From JBBQVS01 sp964250765 (GTDB taxonomy: Bacteria; Chloroflexota; Ktedonobacteria; Ktedonobacterales; Ktedonobacteraceae), in the NCBI GenBank assembly GCA_964250765.1, contig CAXUHF010000007.1:14590-78589 (forward strand): DNA of 64,000 nucleotides. Reading direction: 5' to 3'. Numbering within the stretch: position 1 is the first letter of the stretch; the number at the start of each line of letters is the position of its first letter. Made by a program: the position numbers and the translations under genes. The notes under the pieces were generated by a model. That model saw only the letters and a program-made list of their open reading frames with translations, made no database searches and was not told the origin of the DNA. This document shows positions 45,270-54,426 of the stretch, piece by piece.

Positions 45270-45806
45270 TTAGCGGAATAACGGACGAATATACTCAAGA
45301 TGGTTGGCTAGTTCGAGTTCATAAAAAGGTACTACACGCTCAACTCCAGGAGAAGAGGTACGAAGCACCAGTTTTCTCGCTCCCTCAATGCTTTCCAACA
45401 AGGCTAGATGCTCAGGATAGTGAAATCTAAACACAAGTTGATACTTCCGACTCCCCCCCGTTTCTGAAATCACGTCAGGCTTAATGATACTTAGAAGCAA
45501 AAAGCTCTCGCACACACTACGATTCCTTGTGAGAAATGAACACCATGTAGGCCAGATATCTAATGGAGTGTCCGCTAAGTCGAACAAGCCACTACCGTGA
45601 AGATATGCTTCTGTTGTACGAGTAATAGATGGCACAGGATCAAGACTATAAGCCTGAAAAGCAAGTGCTCTCTGTCGTAAGCCTGTGATTTGCTCGCACC
45701 AAAAGTCGTTCAGGATTGTTTGACCCACCGCAAAATTGCTGAGAATATAAAGTGTTGATGCTTCTTGTATGTTCGCGTGCTCAAGAACAGGGAAAGAGTT
45801 TTGCAT
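45270..45806 (-). CDS. Hypothetical protein
   Basis: 178 residues, no family recognised. Soluble, with several Cys and a Tyr/Trp-rich middle. The start at 45806 has GAAGGGAA about 6 bases before; a frame to 45827 lacks this. Precedes the zinc-finger gene. Confidence 0.6.
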   Translation of the reverse strand: MQNSFPVLEHANIQEASTLYILSNFAVGQTILNDFWCEQITGLRQRALAFQAYSLDPVPSITRTTEAYLHGSGLFDLADTPLDIWPTWCSFLTRNRSVCESFLLLSIIKPDVISETGGSRKYQLVFRFHYPEHLALLESIEGARKLVLRTSSPGVERVVPFYELELANHLEYIRPLFR

Positions 45807-45863
45807 ACATGTTCCCTTCATTAACAACTAGTAGTCTCTCGTTAACCACCGACAATATCGTCC

Positions 45864-47324
45864 CTATCGAGTTTCATCCTCGCCTTGAGCACGTGTAAAG
45901 CCAGCCGCACCATCAAACTCTGGAAGCTTCTCAACATGCATCCAACGATAGTGCGCTCCCACGCGTGTCAACAATGCAAGAATGGTTTCATCTGTCACAG
46001 TACCGCTTGCATCGTTCAGTACAAAGCGACAACGCCAGTGATTCACGCAGTCGGTCATTGCCCCTGTTAGTGGATACACCTTCGTGCCACGATTAGAAAT
46101 CATTTTGAGATGGACAGGTAGACCTGATACGAGTTCTTCCAAATGCGTACCTAATTCTTCAGGTGTCGCATTGGCTTCAACAAAAATATCTACACCACTC
46201 TCACGACGCTGTTTCACTTCAACGGATTCTTGTTCCTTTGTTAGTGTAGGAACAGTATATGGCTTATAGGGACGGATGTTGACGTACGAAGAGCGTCTCC
46301 CTATGTTTTGAATAATGGCATCAGTGTAGGCACTTGTCGAAGTTGCCTTTTTATCTCCTGCGATATCGCGCGTCTTGACGCCGGATTCAAGCGTGACAAA
46401 CACGGCTTGCTCGATGTTCGTTGCCTCATCCAGAAAACCAAGGAAACGCAACATCATCGCTCCCGTAAGAATAAGCGCGGTTGGATTAATGACATTCTTT
46501 CCAGCATACTTTGGTGCGGAACCATGTACAGCCTCAAAAATAGCGACCTCGCTACCTAAATTAGCAGAAGGTGCAAAACCTAGACCGCCGATGAGTCCAG
46601 AGGTAAGGTCACTCAGAATATCTCCATTCATGTTTGTGGTGACAAGTACCTCAAACTGCTCTGGACGACGCACCAGTTGATGTGCACAGTTATCGACAAT
46701 GATGTGTTGAGCCTCGATATCGGGATATTCTTTGGCAACATTCTCAAAGGTGCGCTTTAACATTCCCTCGGTCAGCTTCATAATATTGGACTTGGTAACG
46801 CAATGAACGCGCTTACGGCCTTCCGCTCGTGCAAGTTCAAACGCAAGACGAGAAATTTTTTCACAGCCTTTATGCGAAATTAATTTCAAACACTGCGCAA
46901 CATCTGGCGTCTGCATGTGTTCAATGCCAGCATAGAGGTCCTCGACGTTCTCGCGTACCACCACAAGGTCTATTCCCCGTCCACTAAATGGCGTGGGTAC
47001 ACCAGGGAACTCACGAACGGGGCGGATGTTGCCGTAGGTTTCAAAGAGCTTGCGTAGCGTCACATTGGCACTCTTCTCACCAAACCCGACAGGTGTTTCC
47101 AGAGGTCCCTTCAAGACAATACGTGTCTTTGAAATAGAGTCGATGGTGTCTTTTGGTACACCGGAGGCTATACCGCGTTTAAAAACATTCATGCCAGCTT
47201 CGCGCTCTTCCCAGTCAATAGGCACGCCCGTCGCCTCAATAACACGTTGGGTAGCCCGTACAACTTCGGGACCGATGCCATCACCTGGAATGAGCGTAAC
47301 AGTCTTACGCGACGTATGATTCAT
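45864..47324 (-). CDS. icd: Isocitrate dehydrogenase, Thermus-type
   Basis: 486 residues. Oxidative decarboxylation of isocitrate to 2-oxoglutarate in the TCA cycle. PGDGIGPE near the N-terminus, VVRENVEDLYAGIE, the segment VTKSNIMKLTEGML, DNCAHQLVRRP and VHGSAPKYAGKNVINPTA are in order. A C-terminal extension of about 140 residues (SGVDIFVEANATPEELGTHL and on) is typical of the Thermus/Rickettsia-type enzyme. Cofactor choice not settled. Confidence 0.95.
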   Translation of the reverse strand: MNHTSRKTVTLIPGDGIGPEVVRATQRVIEATGVPIDWEEREAGMNVFKRGIASGVPKDTIDSISKTRIVLKGPLETPVGFGEKSANVTLRKLFETYGNIRPVREFPGVPTPFSGRGIDLVVVRENVEDLYAGIEHMQTPDVAQCLKLISHKGCEKISRLAFELARAEGRKRVHCVTKSNIMKLTEGMLKRTFENVAKEYPDIEAQHIIVDNCAHQLVRRPEQFEVLVTTNMNGDILSDLTSGLIGGLGFAPSANLGSEVAIFEAVHGSAPKYAGKNVINPTALILTGAMMLRFLGFLDEATNIEQAVFVTLESGVKTRDIAGDKKATSTSAYTDAIIQNIGRRSSYVNIRPYKPYTVPTLTKEQESVEVKQRRESGVDIFVEANATPEELGTHLEELVSGLPVHLKMISNRGTKVYPLTGAMTDCVNHWRCRFVLNDASGTVTDETILALLTRVGAHYRWMHVEKLPEFDGAAGFTRAQGEDETR

Positions 47325-47442
47325 TGAGAGAACTCCTCTTATAACAACGACATATTTGTTACGAACATTATAACATGAAATACATGTCGCATGTCAAGAG
47401 GAGATAGCTAGGATGGGGTGGAAGGAGTGAGGCTGTCATCAA

Positions 47443-48056
47443 GTGCAAAGTAGTCACCTACTACATCCTTCTGATGCTCCTCTCTGGATAGAAGAGTTTC
47501 AGCAAGCATATTTGATGCAGCATGAGCCAGTTACTGTTCGGGTGTATGTACATATTCTTCATCAGTTCACACAGTGGACCATGAAGCAATCAGGAAAAAC
47601 GATCATCTTTCAGCTAGAGCAACACCTTACCACCCCACTTATTGAGCAGTATCTCGCTTTTCTCACAACACAAGGATACAGTCAAAGCCATTGCAAGCGG
47701 GTGAAATCCGTCATTCATCAATTTTGTCAATGGCTGATTGAAGACAAGGGTCATCTTCGGCGCAATCCTACACGTCCCATCATCATCGAACCTCTTTCAC
47801 CAATCTCCCCTCGTCGGCTCACTCCTGTTCAACGATACATTCTGCAAGCTCTTATCAAGCAGGACACCCAACGCGGGAAAGCCCTTTTCGCGTTAGGATA
47901 CTGGGCTGGATGTCGAGTCACAGATATCGTAAGGCTACACCTGTCACATACACATGTCGGAGCAAAAAGTGGACGGTTACATCTCGAAGGAGCAGATGAG
48001 AAGGTCCGTGATATTGACTTGACGAACGAGCGACTAGACCTCATCCACTGGCATAG
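47443..48056 (+). pseudogene. Tyrosine recombinase (integrase), C-terminally truncated
   Basis: The frame starts at GTG 47443 and runs to 48252, but only about the first 205 residues are recombinase-like. The N-terminal core-binding block is WIEEFQQAYLMQHEP...VYVHILHQFTQW; the first catalytic Arg lies in YWAGCRVTDIVRLHL. After residue about 205 the frame is only the antisense of the GntR gene, so the HxxR, H/W and Tyr residues are missing. A broken site-specific recombinase at an apparent module edge. Confidence 0.75.
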
Positions 48057-48866
48057 TCAGGCGACAGAATCGTTGTCCTTTGTTGTCTGGAAGCCACTCC
48101 ACCCAGACTGTTCGATGATCGCAAGTGAACGGATAACCATGGAACGAGTCAATTCTATGGCTAGAGGCGCGTTGCGTTCCTCGTATGCAGCTACCAGATG
48201 TTCCCGGTCGCTGATTCTTCTCTTACTGGGCGCAAGGCTTACACTAAGATAGCGTAACTGAAGGGTTCGTAAGCCAAGAGAATCAAGAATGCGCTTCACT
48301 TGGCGATTGCCACAGATATCGACTTCCAAGTTGCGAAAAGCCACGTTTGCCCAGAAAACCCCTTCGAGATTTTTTGATGTAACCATCTCATGTATATAAG
48401 GCAAGCGTGTTCTCAGTGCTGCAATGGCTTCATCAGAGGCTGTACGCACAACGAGTTCCGCTACAAGAGCTAAAAGATTTGTTCGCACCTGATAGATTTC
48501 GCGTATTTCCTCAAGGCTGACCCGTGCTACATAGGGACGCCGATACGGCGGAACCGTCACCAAGCCTTCTTTCTCTAGGAGCAAGAGTGCCTCTTTGACT
48601 GGCGTGCGACTGGTTTGAAATTGCTTCGAGAGATCAACCGTGTTGAGATCATCACCTGGATGCAAACGACCTTCGATAATGGCACACCCAATTTCCTGCG
48701 CGATTGAGGAAACACGAGGATTGGTTCGGTCTGAGTTCTCCAGTACCCGTGCAATCTCCTTATGACTGTTTGTCGTCATGCTCGTCTCGTCTCTTTCCAC
48801 GGAGGAAGCGATTTCCATCTCTCCTTTGCTCGGTAGACTATGCACCTCTTCTGCTGCTTCGCTCAC
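48057..48866 (-). CDS. GntR-family regulator with FCD domain
   Basis: 269 residues. A winged-helix domain (VSSIAQEIGCAIIEGRLHPG, then LSKQFQTSRTPVKEALLLLE) plus an all-helical FCD ligand domain (about 130-260). Such proteins bind acids or sugars and usually repress the catabolic genes beside them. The GTG start at 48866 has AGGGAGAG 5 bases before. The frame extends to a TTG at 48944 that coincides with its own -35 box, so that start is rejected. The divergent liv genes are the likely target. Confidence 0.9.
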   Translation of the reverse strand: MSEAAEEVHSLPSKGEMEIASSVERDETSMTTNSHKEIARVLENSDRTNPRVSSIAQEIGCAIIEGRLHPGDDLNTVDLSKQFQTSRTPVKEALLLLEKEGLVTVPPYRRPYVARVSLEEIREIYQVRTNLLALVAELVVRTASDEAIAALRTRLPYIHEMVTSKNLEGVFWANVAFRNLEVDICGNRQVKRILDSLGLRTLQLRYLSVSLAPSKRRISDREHLVAAYEERNAPLAIELTRSMVIRSLAIIEQSGWSGFQTTKDNDSVA

Positions 48867-49267
48867 ATGTGCTCTCCCTTCTTTCCTTTTGTCAAAAGAG
48901 TCTAAGTGTTGACAATCATACTGTACTTTACTCTTTTTTGTCAAGAAAGTAAGTATATTTCTCTATTTTTTTCATAAAGTGTTAACATTTTTGGTAAGAA
49001 GCCTTGACAAGCCTGTTTCTTTTCTTTATACTTGGTGACAAGACAACTGTTGACACTTCGCAAAAAAAATACAAGGTTTATCTGTGTTTATAGCTAGTAT
49101 ATTTTGTTATTGTTGACAGTTTCTAAACGATATCTACCTGTAGAGGCTACTCAATCATTTTTCAGTACCACAATAATATGCGAAGAGTGTGTGTAGGCTT
49201 CCTGCTGCGAGTCTAATCAGCATCTTGCTACGAGGAACAGAGTATTTTCTGAGAGGAGGTTGGTCAT
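48867..49267. promoter_or_regulatory. Divergent control region between gntR and the liv operon
   Basis: For the minus strand, TTGACA (48944-48939), 18 bases, TATGAT (48920-48915). For the plus strand, TTGACA (49004-49009), 17 bases, TATACT (49027-49032). A near-palindrome (49035-49056, ends GTGACA and TTGACAC) covers the plus-strand start point. The word TTGACA or TGTCAA recurs about six times. A GntR dimer site is the most likely reading. Confidence 0.75.
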
Positions 49268-50146
49268 TTGCTTCAAACACTATTACTCTCACTCGGTTTT
49301 GGACTAGTCACAGCGTCTGTGTTAGCTATCGCAGCCGTTGGGATTACCTTGCAATTCGGCGTCACCAACTATCTGAACCTGGCGTATGGTGATCTGCTCA
49401 CCTTCGGTGTCTACATGGCCTTTGTTGCCAATCAGCGTCTCGGACTGAGTATTTGGATTGGTCTCTTGTTCGCCATCGTCTTGACTGGCCTCCTCGCGTG
49501 GCTTATCAATCTGTTCGTTTTGCGCCCATTTACTGATCGCGGGACCTCACGAGTCATCATGCTGGTGGTGACTGTTGGCGTCTCCTTGATTCTCCAAAAC
49601 GTGCTCCTGGCACTTTTCGGCGTTCAGTTCCAGAGATATGTCGTTGACACTGGAACACCATTGCATCTCGGTCCATTTCTGTTCACGCCGTTGCAGCTTG
49701 GCATTCTTGGCCTAGCAGTAGGAACGATGTTGGCAATCCACTTTTTGCTCCACTTCACTCGTTTAGGCAAAGCAATGCGTGCTGTCTCAGACAGTCCAGA
49801 GCTGGCGCGTGTCTCAGGCATCAATACACACCAGATTGTCAATGTCGTCTGGTTGCTTGCCGGTGGATTGGCTGGGCTGAGCGGCGTCGTGCTCGCGTTG
49901 AATGTGGTGACATTCACACCAACGCTGGGCTTTGGCTTCGTGTATGTGATTTTTGCTGCTATGGTTCTTGGAGGAATTGGTAGCCCATATGGCGCTATGT
50001 TTGGCGCATTGGTGGTGGGAATTGCCACAGAAGTGAGCGGAGTTTTTCTTCCTTCTGAGTATAAGACCGCCATCGCACTTGTCATTTTAATTCTCGTGTT
50101 ATTGTTTCGACCACAGGGCCTCTTTGCCTTACGCAAATACGCATAG
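49268..50146 (+). CDS. livH: Branched-chain/carboxylate-type ABC importer permease LivH
   Basis: 292 residues, about eight membrane helices. TTG start with AGGAGG about 8 bases before, an ideal site. LRPFTDRGTSRVIMLVVTVG and RAVSDSPELARVSGINTHQI are the typical coupling regions. Transports a small carboxylated or amino-acid-like substrate with LivM. First of an operon (H, M, G, F) with a J protein. Confidence 0.92.
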   Translation: MLQTLLLSLGFGLVTASVLAIAAVGITLQFGVTNYLNLAYGDLLTFGVYMAFVANQRLGLSIWIGLLFAIVLTGLLAWLINLFVLRPFTDRGTSRVIMLVVTVGVSLILQNVLLALFGVQFQRYVVDTGTPLHLGPFLFTPLQLGILGLAVGTMLAIHFLLHFTRLGKAMRAVSDSPELARVSGINTHQIVNVVWLLAGGLAGLSGVVLALNVVTFTPTLGFGFVYVIFAAMVLGGIGSPYGAMFGALVVGIATEVSGVFLPSEYKTAIALVILILVLLFRPQGLFALRKYA

Positions 50147-50208
50147 ATAAGCAGAGCCGTTGCTCTGCACAAGGCAACAGAAAAGCACACCCAAAGGAGG
50201 GATTAGGA

Positions 50209-51293
50209 ATGCCGCCGTTCTTTTTCTATCTGATGACACTCGCAACCTTTGCTGTCATTTATGGCGTTCTGGTGATTGGTTTAAACATCCACTGGGGATA
50301 TACTGGTATCCTCGATTTCATGTATATTGCTTTTGTCGCAGCCGGTGGATATGTCACCGCACAGCTTGGCCTGCCACCGGCGCAACCAGCACTCGGCGAA
50401 ACATATGTTCTTGGGTTCAACTGGTCATTTTTTCCAGCACTCGTGAGCGGTGGACTAACCGCTGCACTCCTCGCACTTGCAGTAGGGTTACTCTCATTAC
50501 GTCGCTTACGTAGCGATTACTTTTCCATCGTGACGGTCTCGGTCAGCTTGATTCTGTGGACTATCGCTGGGAACGCCACGCCACTTGTGAATGGATGGGA
50601 TGGTATTACGGGTATCCCGCAGCCATTCGCCGATGTGCTCAATCTTGACCTCAACAGCTATGGCATTTTCTATCTAGGTTTGTGCTGTGGCATCCTCATT
50701 CTAGTCTATCTTTTCGCGGAGCGTCTCTACGCCTCGCCCTTCGGTCGCGCGTTACGTTGTGTGCGCGAGGACGAGATAGTGGCACAGGGGCTGGGAAAAA
50801 ACGTTTTTACTCTGCGTTTACGCGCATTTGTCATTGGTGCCTTCATCGCAGGTATTGGTGGCGGACTCCTTGTAACCTATGTGGATGCGTTTAATCCTAG
50901 TGGCTGGACCTCGCCGGAGACCTTCTTTATTTGGGCTGCCCTCCTGCTTGGGGGAGCGCAAATAATCGTGGTGCGATGCTTGGAGCATTGCTGGTGCCAG
51001 TACTCTTTGCTGAAGCGACACGTTTCCTCCCCAACTTCTCTTCACCAGAGTTCGTCAACGCCAGTCGCTACATTGTTGTTGGCATTTTACTAATCCTGAC
51101 CGTCCGTTTCCGTCCACAGGGTCTCATTGCCGAACGCAGGTTCCACATTCCGAAGCGTGCGTTGCTTCCACCCATAGTCTCTCTAGCAAGCTCAGAGAAC
51201 GTTGCTCCAAATTCTACTGAACCTAATGCAATTTCCTCTTTACTATCCCCAGAACGTATATCATCTGAGAGAGAGGCACACAATGGCAAATGA
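50209..51293 (+). pseudogene. livM: Branched-chain ABC permease LivM, one-base frameshift
   Basis: The frame from 50209 is a normal LivM up to FIWAALLLGGA, then goes out of frame. The correct C-terminus (ANNRGAMLGALLVPVLFAEA, then VRFRPQGLIAERR) continues in the next frame to 51293. Adding one G to the G run at 50950-50954 restores LGGSANNRGAM and a 361-residue protein. Real mutation or homopolymer error cannot be told apart here. If real, the transporter would be defective. Confidence 0.85.
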
Positions 51294-52128
51294 AGCATCC
51301 ATCGGTTCCTCAATAGATGGAGCACAGTTGCGGAGTACTGTTCCCAATACTCCGTCGGCGGCAACGACGTACATCATGGAGGTACAGCACCTAGCGAAAA
51401 TCTTTGGTGGCTTGAAGGCTGTGGACGATTGTTCTTTCACAGTTGCACGCGGAAGTGTTGTTGGGTTGATCGGACCGAACGGCGCGGGCAAGAGCACCAC
51501 AGCCAATCTTATCACAGGATTTCTGCAAGCAGATACAGGCACTGTGCTTTTTGATGGGATAAATGTTGCTCGTTTGCCAGCACACCGCATTGCACAACAG
51601 GGCCTGACACGCACCTTTCAGATTACACGAGAACTGGAACGGATGACGGTCACTGAAAATCTGCTGGCCGCGCCACATCACCAACTTGGCGAGAGTTTCT
51701 GGCTTGGGCTCCTCTCGACACCTACCGTGCGCCGACAGGAGAAGGAGAACCTACAACGAGCGTTGCAACTGCTACGCGATTTTGATTTGTATGACCTGCG
51801 CGATGAGTATGCTGCAAATCTCAGCGGTGGACAGCGACGCCTGTTGGAACTGGCACGCGTTGTCATGACTCAGCCAAAGTTGCTCTTACTGGATGAGCCA
51901 TTCGCGGGTATCAATCCGGTCCTTTGTGCAAGACTTGGTGAGACGATTGAAGTACTCTGTCACAATTTGGGCATCACCTTTCTCATCATTGAGCATAACT
52001 TGGCGATGGTCGAACGGCTATGCAGTACCGTGATCGTGATGGCCCTTGGACGCGTTATTGCTGAAGGTAGCATGGCTGAACTGCGCGAAAATCCAGAGGT
52101 TGTTGATGCCTATTTGGGAGAAGGATAA
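51283..52128 (+). CDS. livG: ABC importer ATP-binding protein LivG
   Basis: 281 residues. Walker A GPNGAGKST, signature LSGGQRRLLELARV, Walker B LLLLDEPFAGI and the H-loop IIEHNL. Like LivG, it has the second-helix stretch LTRTFQITRELERMTVTENLLAAP. GAGAGG lies before the ATG at 51283. Its start overlaps the restored livM end by 11 bases. Confidence 0.93.
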   Translation: MANEASIGSSIDGAQLRSTVPNTPSAATTYIMEVQHLAKIFGGLKAVDDCSFTVARGSVVGLIGPNGAGKSTTANLITGFLQADTGTVLFDGINVARLPAHRIAQQGLTRTFQITRELERMTVTENLLAAPHHQLGESFWLGLLSTPTVRRQEKENLQRALQLLRDFDLYDLRDEYAANLSGGQRRLLELARVVMTQPKLLLLDEPFAGINPVLCARLGETIEVLCHNLGITFLIIEHNLAMVERLCSTVIVMALGRVIAEGSMAELRENPEVVDAYLGEG

Positions 52129-52138
52129 GAGAAAACAC

Positions 52139-52906
52139 ATGTCTACTACTGATTCCAACGCATATATATCGAATGTCAAGCAGGAGCATCAGACGACCCC
52201 ATTACTTGAAGTGCGCAATGTCACGGGTGGCTATAGTCATGCGCAAATTCTTAATGGAGTCTCTTTCAAAGTAGAGTCAGGGCAGATTGTTTCAATTGTT
52301 GGCCCTAACGGTGCTGGGAAAAGCACACTGATGAAAGCGATTTTCGGACTGGTACGGGTGACTGGTGGTCAGGTCATACTGGAGGGCAAAACGATTACGA
52401 ATGTGCCGCCAGAAACTCTGGTGAAGAGGGGCATGGGCTATGTGCCGCAGGTGAAGAATGTCTTTCCATCGCTCTCAGTAAGTGAGAATCTGGAAATGGG
52501 AGCCTATATTCGCAAAGACAACTATCAAGCGCGTCGTGAGGAAATCTTTCACTTATTTCCTGATTTACGCGAGAATGAGCGCAAGCCAGCCGGACTGTTG
52601 AGCGGAGGACAGCGCAACATGCTGGCAATGGCACGAGCGCTGATGCTCAATACTCGTGTGCTGCTCCTGGATGAGCCAACGGCAGGGCTGGCTCCACGTG
52701 TGATGCTTGCCGTATGGGAGCGTATCCAATCCATTCGAGATTCTGGAGTGGCAGTGCTCATCGTTGAGCAAAACACGCGCATGGCACTGGAACGATCAAC
52801 ATATGGGTATGTGCTTGTGACTGGGTGCAACCGCTTTGAAGGGCCTGGCCCTGAGCTTTTAGCCAAGAAGGAGGTAGCTCAACTGTATCTCGGACACGAA
52901 AGCTAG
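52139..52906 (+). CDS. livF: ABC importer ATP-binding protein LivF
   Basis: 255 residues. Walker A GPNGAGKSTLMKAIFG, GYVPQVKNVFPSLSVSENLEM (the LivF Q-loop region), signature LLSGGQRNMLAMARAL and Walker B LLLDEPTAGL. Starts 10 bases after livG; the frame reaching back to 52046 lies in livG. A small hairpin-plus-T terminator follows at 52946. Confidence 0.93.
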   Translation: MSTTDSNAYISNVKQEHQTTPLLEVRNVTGGYSHAQILNGVSFKVESGQIVSIVGPNGAGKSTLMKAIFGLVRVTGGQVILEGKTITNVPPETLVKRGMGYVPQVKNVFPSLSVSENLEMGAYIRKDNYQARREEIFHLFPDLRENERKPAGLLSGGQRNMLAMARALMLNTRVLLLDEPTAGLAPRVMLAVWERIQSIRDSGVAVLIVEQNTRMALERSTYGYVLVTGCNRFEGPGPELLAKKEVAQLYLGHES

Positions 52907-52945
52907 TGTCTCTACTCATCCATTTCGGTCATTTGTCTTAGAAAG

Positions 52946-52964
52946 AGACCTGTACGGTCTTTTT
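52946..52964 (+). terminator. Short terminator after livF
   Basis: AGACC-tgtac-GGTCT stem with TTTT after it. Weak (5-bp), so it may only lower transcription into livJ. Confidence 0.45.
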
Positions 52965-53078
52965 GTAAGTGCATTCGCTGCTGATTCTTGGAGGAAGAAA
53001 CGACCAGAGAAGGTCAGGAATTCTCGACTGAGAGAATCAAGGACAACGAATGTCTGAGAATGTATCAGGAGGAAGCAT

Positions 53079-54335
53079 ATGTACCTATCTACAACCTCGT
53101 CCCGGAAACACATGACAATGATTCTTTTTTTGCTCGTTCCCTTATTTCTAGCCGCGTGTGGTGGAAACAGCAATGCGAATGGAAACACTCCTCAACCACC
53201 AGTCAAAGTTGGAATACTCGGTGCTTTCTCCGGGCCGAGTAGCTCCATTGGATTGGGTGGCATGAAAGGTGCGCAGTTGGCAGCCGACTACATAAATACT
53301 CATGGTGGTATTCTCGGTCGCCAAATTCAGCTCGTCTCCGCAGATACCGGTGGTGATGCAGTAGACGCCGTTCCCGCTGTGCGTAAACTTATCAATATTG
53401 ATCAGGTGAGCATGATTATCGGCCCGACATCAGTCGAGGCTCAAGCCGTTCTCCCGATTATACAACAGAGCAAAATCCCTGATATCATTTTTGGGGGAAC
53501 AACACAACTCGACAACCTTGTGAGTAAGTATGTCTGGCGTGCGTTTCCATCTGATAGTGATCTTGGCGTCGCGATGGCACGCTATGCCATCAATAAAGGG
53601 TATACAAGGGCTGCTCTGCTTTTTGCAAGTAATGAGTCGGCGCAAACACTTGTCGCCCCGATTGAAAATACATTCAAGCGACATGGTGGAACCATAGCTG
53701 CAAACATTAGTGTTGTTCCGGGGCAATCTTCCTATCGTTCGGAAATCGAGCAGTTGTACGCATCTCATCCACAAGTCGTGTTCACCCAGGTTGACGCGCA
53801 GACCGCCGCCACGCTCTTTAGCGAGATCAAAGAGTTGAAAGGAGTGGGAATGCCCTTTATTGGTACAGATGCGACCGCAGACTCGGACTTCGTGAAAGCT
53901 ATTACACCGCCAGTAGCAGCGCAAATCCTCACTTCTTTGACAAGCAGCCCTATCGGTGGAGGCGGAAGAGCGTTCTTTACTCAGCTATATATGAAAAAGT
54001 ATGGTACAGACCCAGTGGAATTGTCGAATTACAGCTATGATGGGCTGATGTTACTTGCGCTGGCGGCTGACGCAGCAGGCTCAACACAGGGCGATGCAGT
54101 TGGGGCGAAGATGAGAACGATTGCGAACCCACCGGGCAACATCGTCTCAGACTATGCAGTTGCCTACCAGGATCTCAAAGCAGGGAAGAAAATCAACTAT
54201 GAAGGGGTGAGTGGACCACTAGACTTCAATGACCACAACAATGTTCATGGACCCTTTGATGTGATGAAGTTTGACGCTTCTGGGAATCCAAATGTGATCG
54301 TAACCATTCCTGTTAGCCAGATTCAAGACTACTAA
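53079..54335 (+). CDS. livJ: ABC importer substrate-binding lipoprotein LivJ-type
   Basis: 418 residues. Signal peptide with lipobox LAAC. The mature part has VKVGILGAFSGPSSSIG, then INTHGGILGRQIQLVSADTGG and MIIGPTSVEAQAV, the periplasmic-binding-protein type I pattern of leucine/carboxylate importers. AGGAGG lies 7 bases before ATG 53079. Binds the imported substrate outside the membrane and hands it to LivHM. Substrate unknown. Confidence 0.93.
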   Translation: MYLSTTSSRKHMTMILFLLVPLFLAACGGNSNANGNTPQPPVKVGILGAFSGPSSSIGLGGMKGAQLAADYINTHGGILGRQIQLVSADTGGDAVDAVPAVRKLINIDQVSMIIGPTSVEAQAVLPIIQQSKIPDIIFGGTTQLDNLVSKYVWRAFPSDSDLGVAMARYAINKGYTRAALLFASNESAQTLVAPIENTFKRHGGTIAANISVVPGQSSYRSEIEQLYASHPQVVFTQVDAQTAATLFSEIKELKGVGMPFIGTDATADSDFVKAITPPVAAQILTSLTSSPIGGGGRAFFTQLYMKKYGTDPVELSNYSYDGLMLLALAADAAGSTQGDAVGAKMRTIANPPGNIVSDYAVAYQDLKAGKKINYEGVSGPLDFNDHNNVHGPFDVMKFDASGNPNVIVTIPVSQIQDY

Positions 54336-54350
54336 GAAGGAAAACATGTG

Positions 54351-54400
54351 AGGAACGTCTTTGCCTGCTACACGACGAACGTAGTTCGCAAGGCGTTCCT
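54351..54400 (+). terminator. Hairpin between livJ and the AtuA gene
   Basis: Imperfect stem (AGGAACG/CGTTCCT with CTTTGC/GCAAGG inside) in the 91-base gap. There is no T-run, so it may be an attenuator or processing site rather than a full stop. Confidence 0.4.
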
Positions 54401-54426
54401 GCTAGCAGAAAGAAGGGGACAGAACC

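Noticed and set aside
48057..48252. C-terminal 65 codons of the integrase frame
   Set aside because: They are the antisense of the GntR gene, with no recombinase motifs.
48867..48944. GntR start at TTG 48944
   Set aside because: That TTG is the -35 box TTGACA of its own promoter; GTG 48866 has a proper ribosome site.
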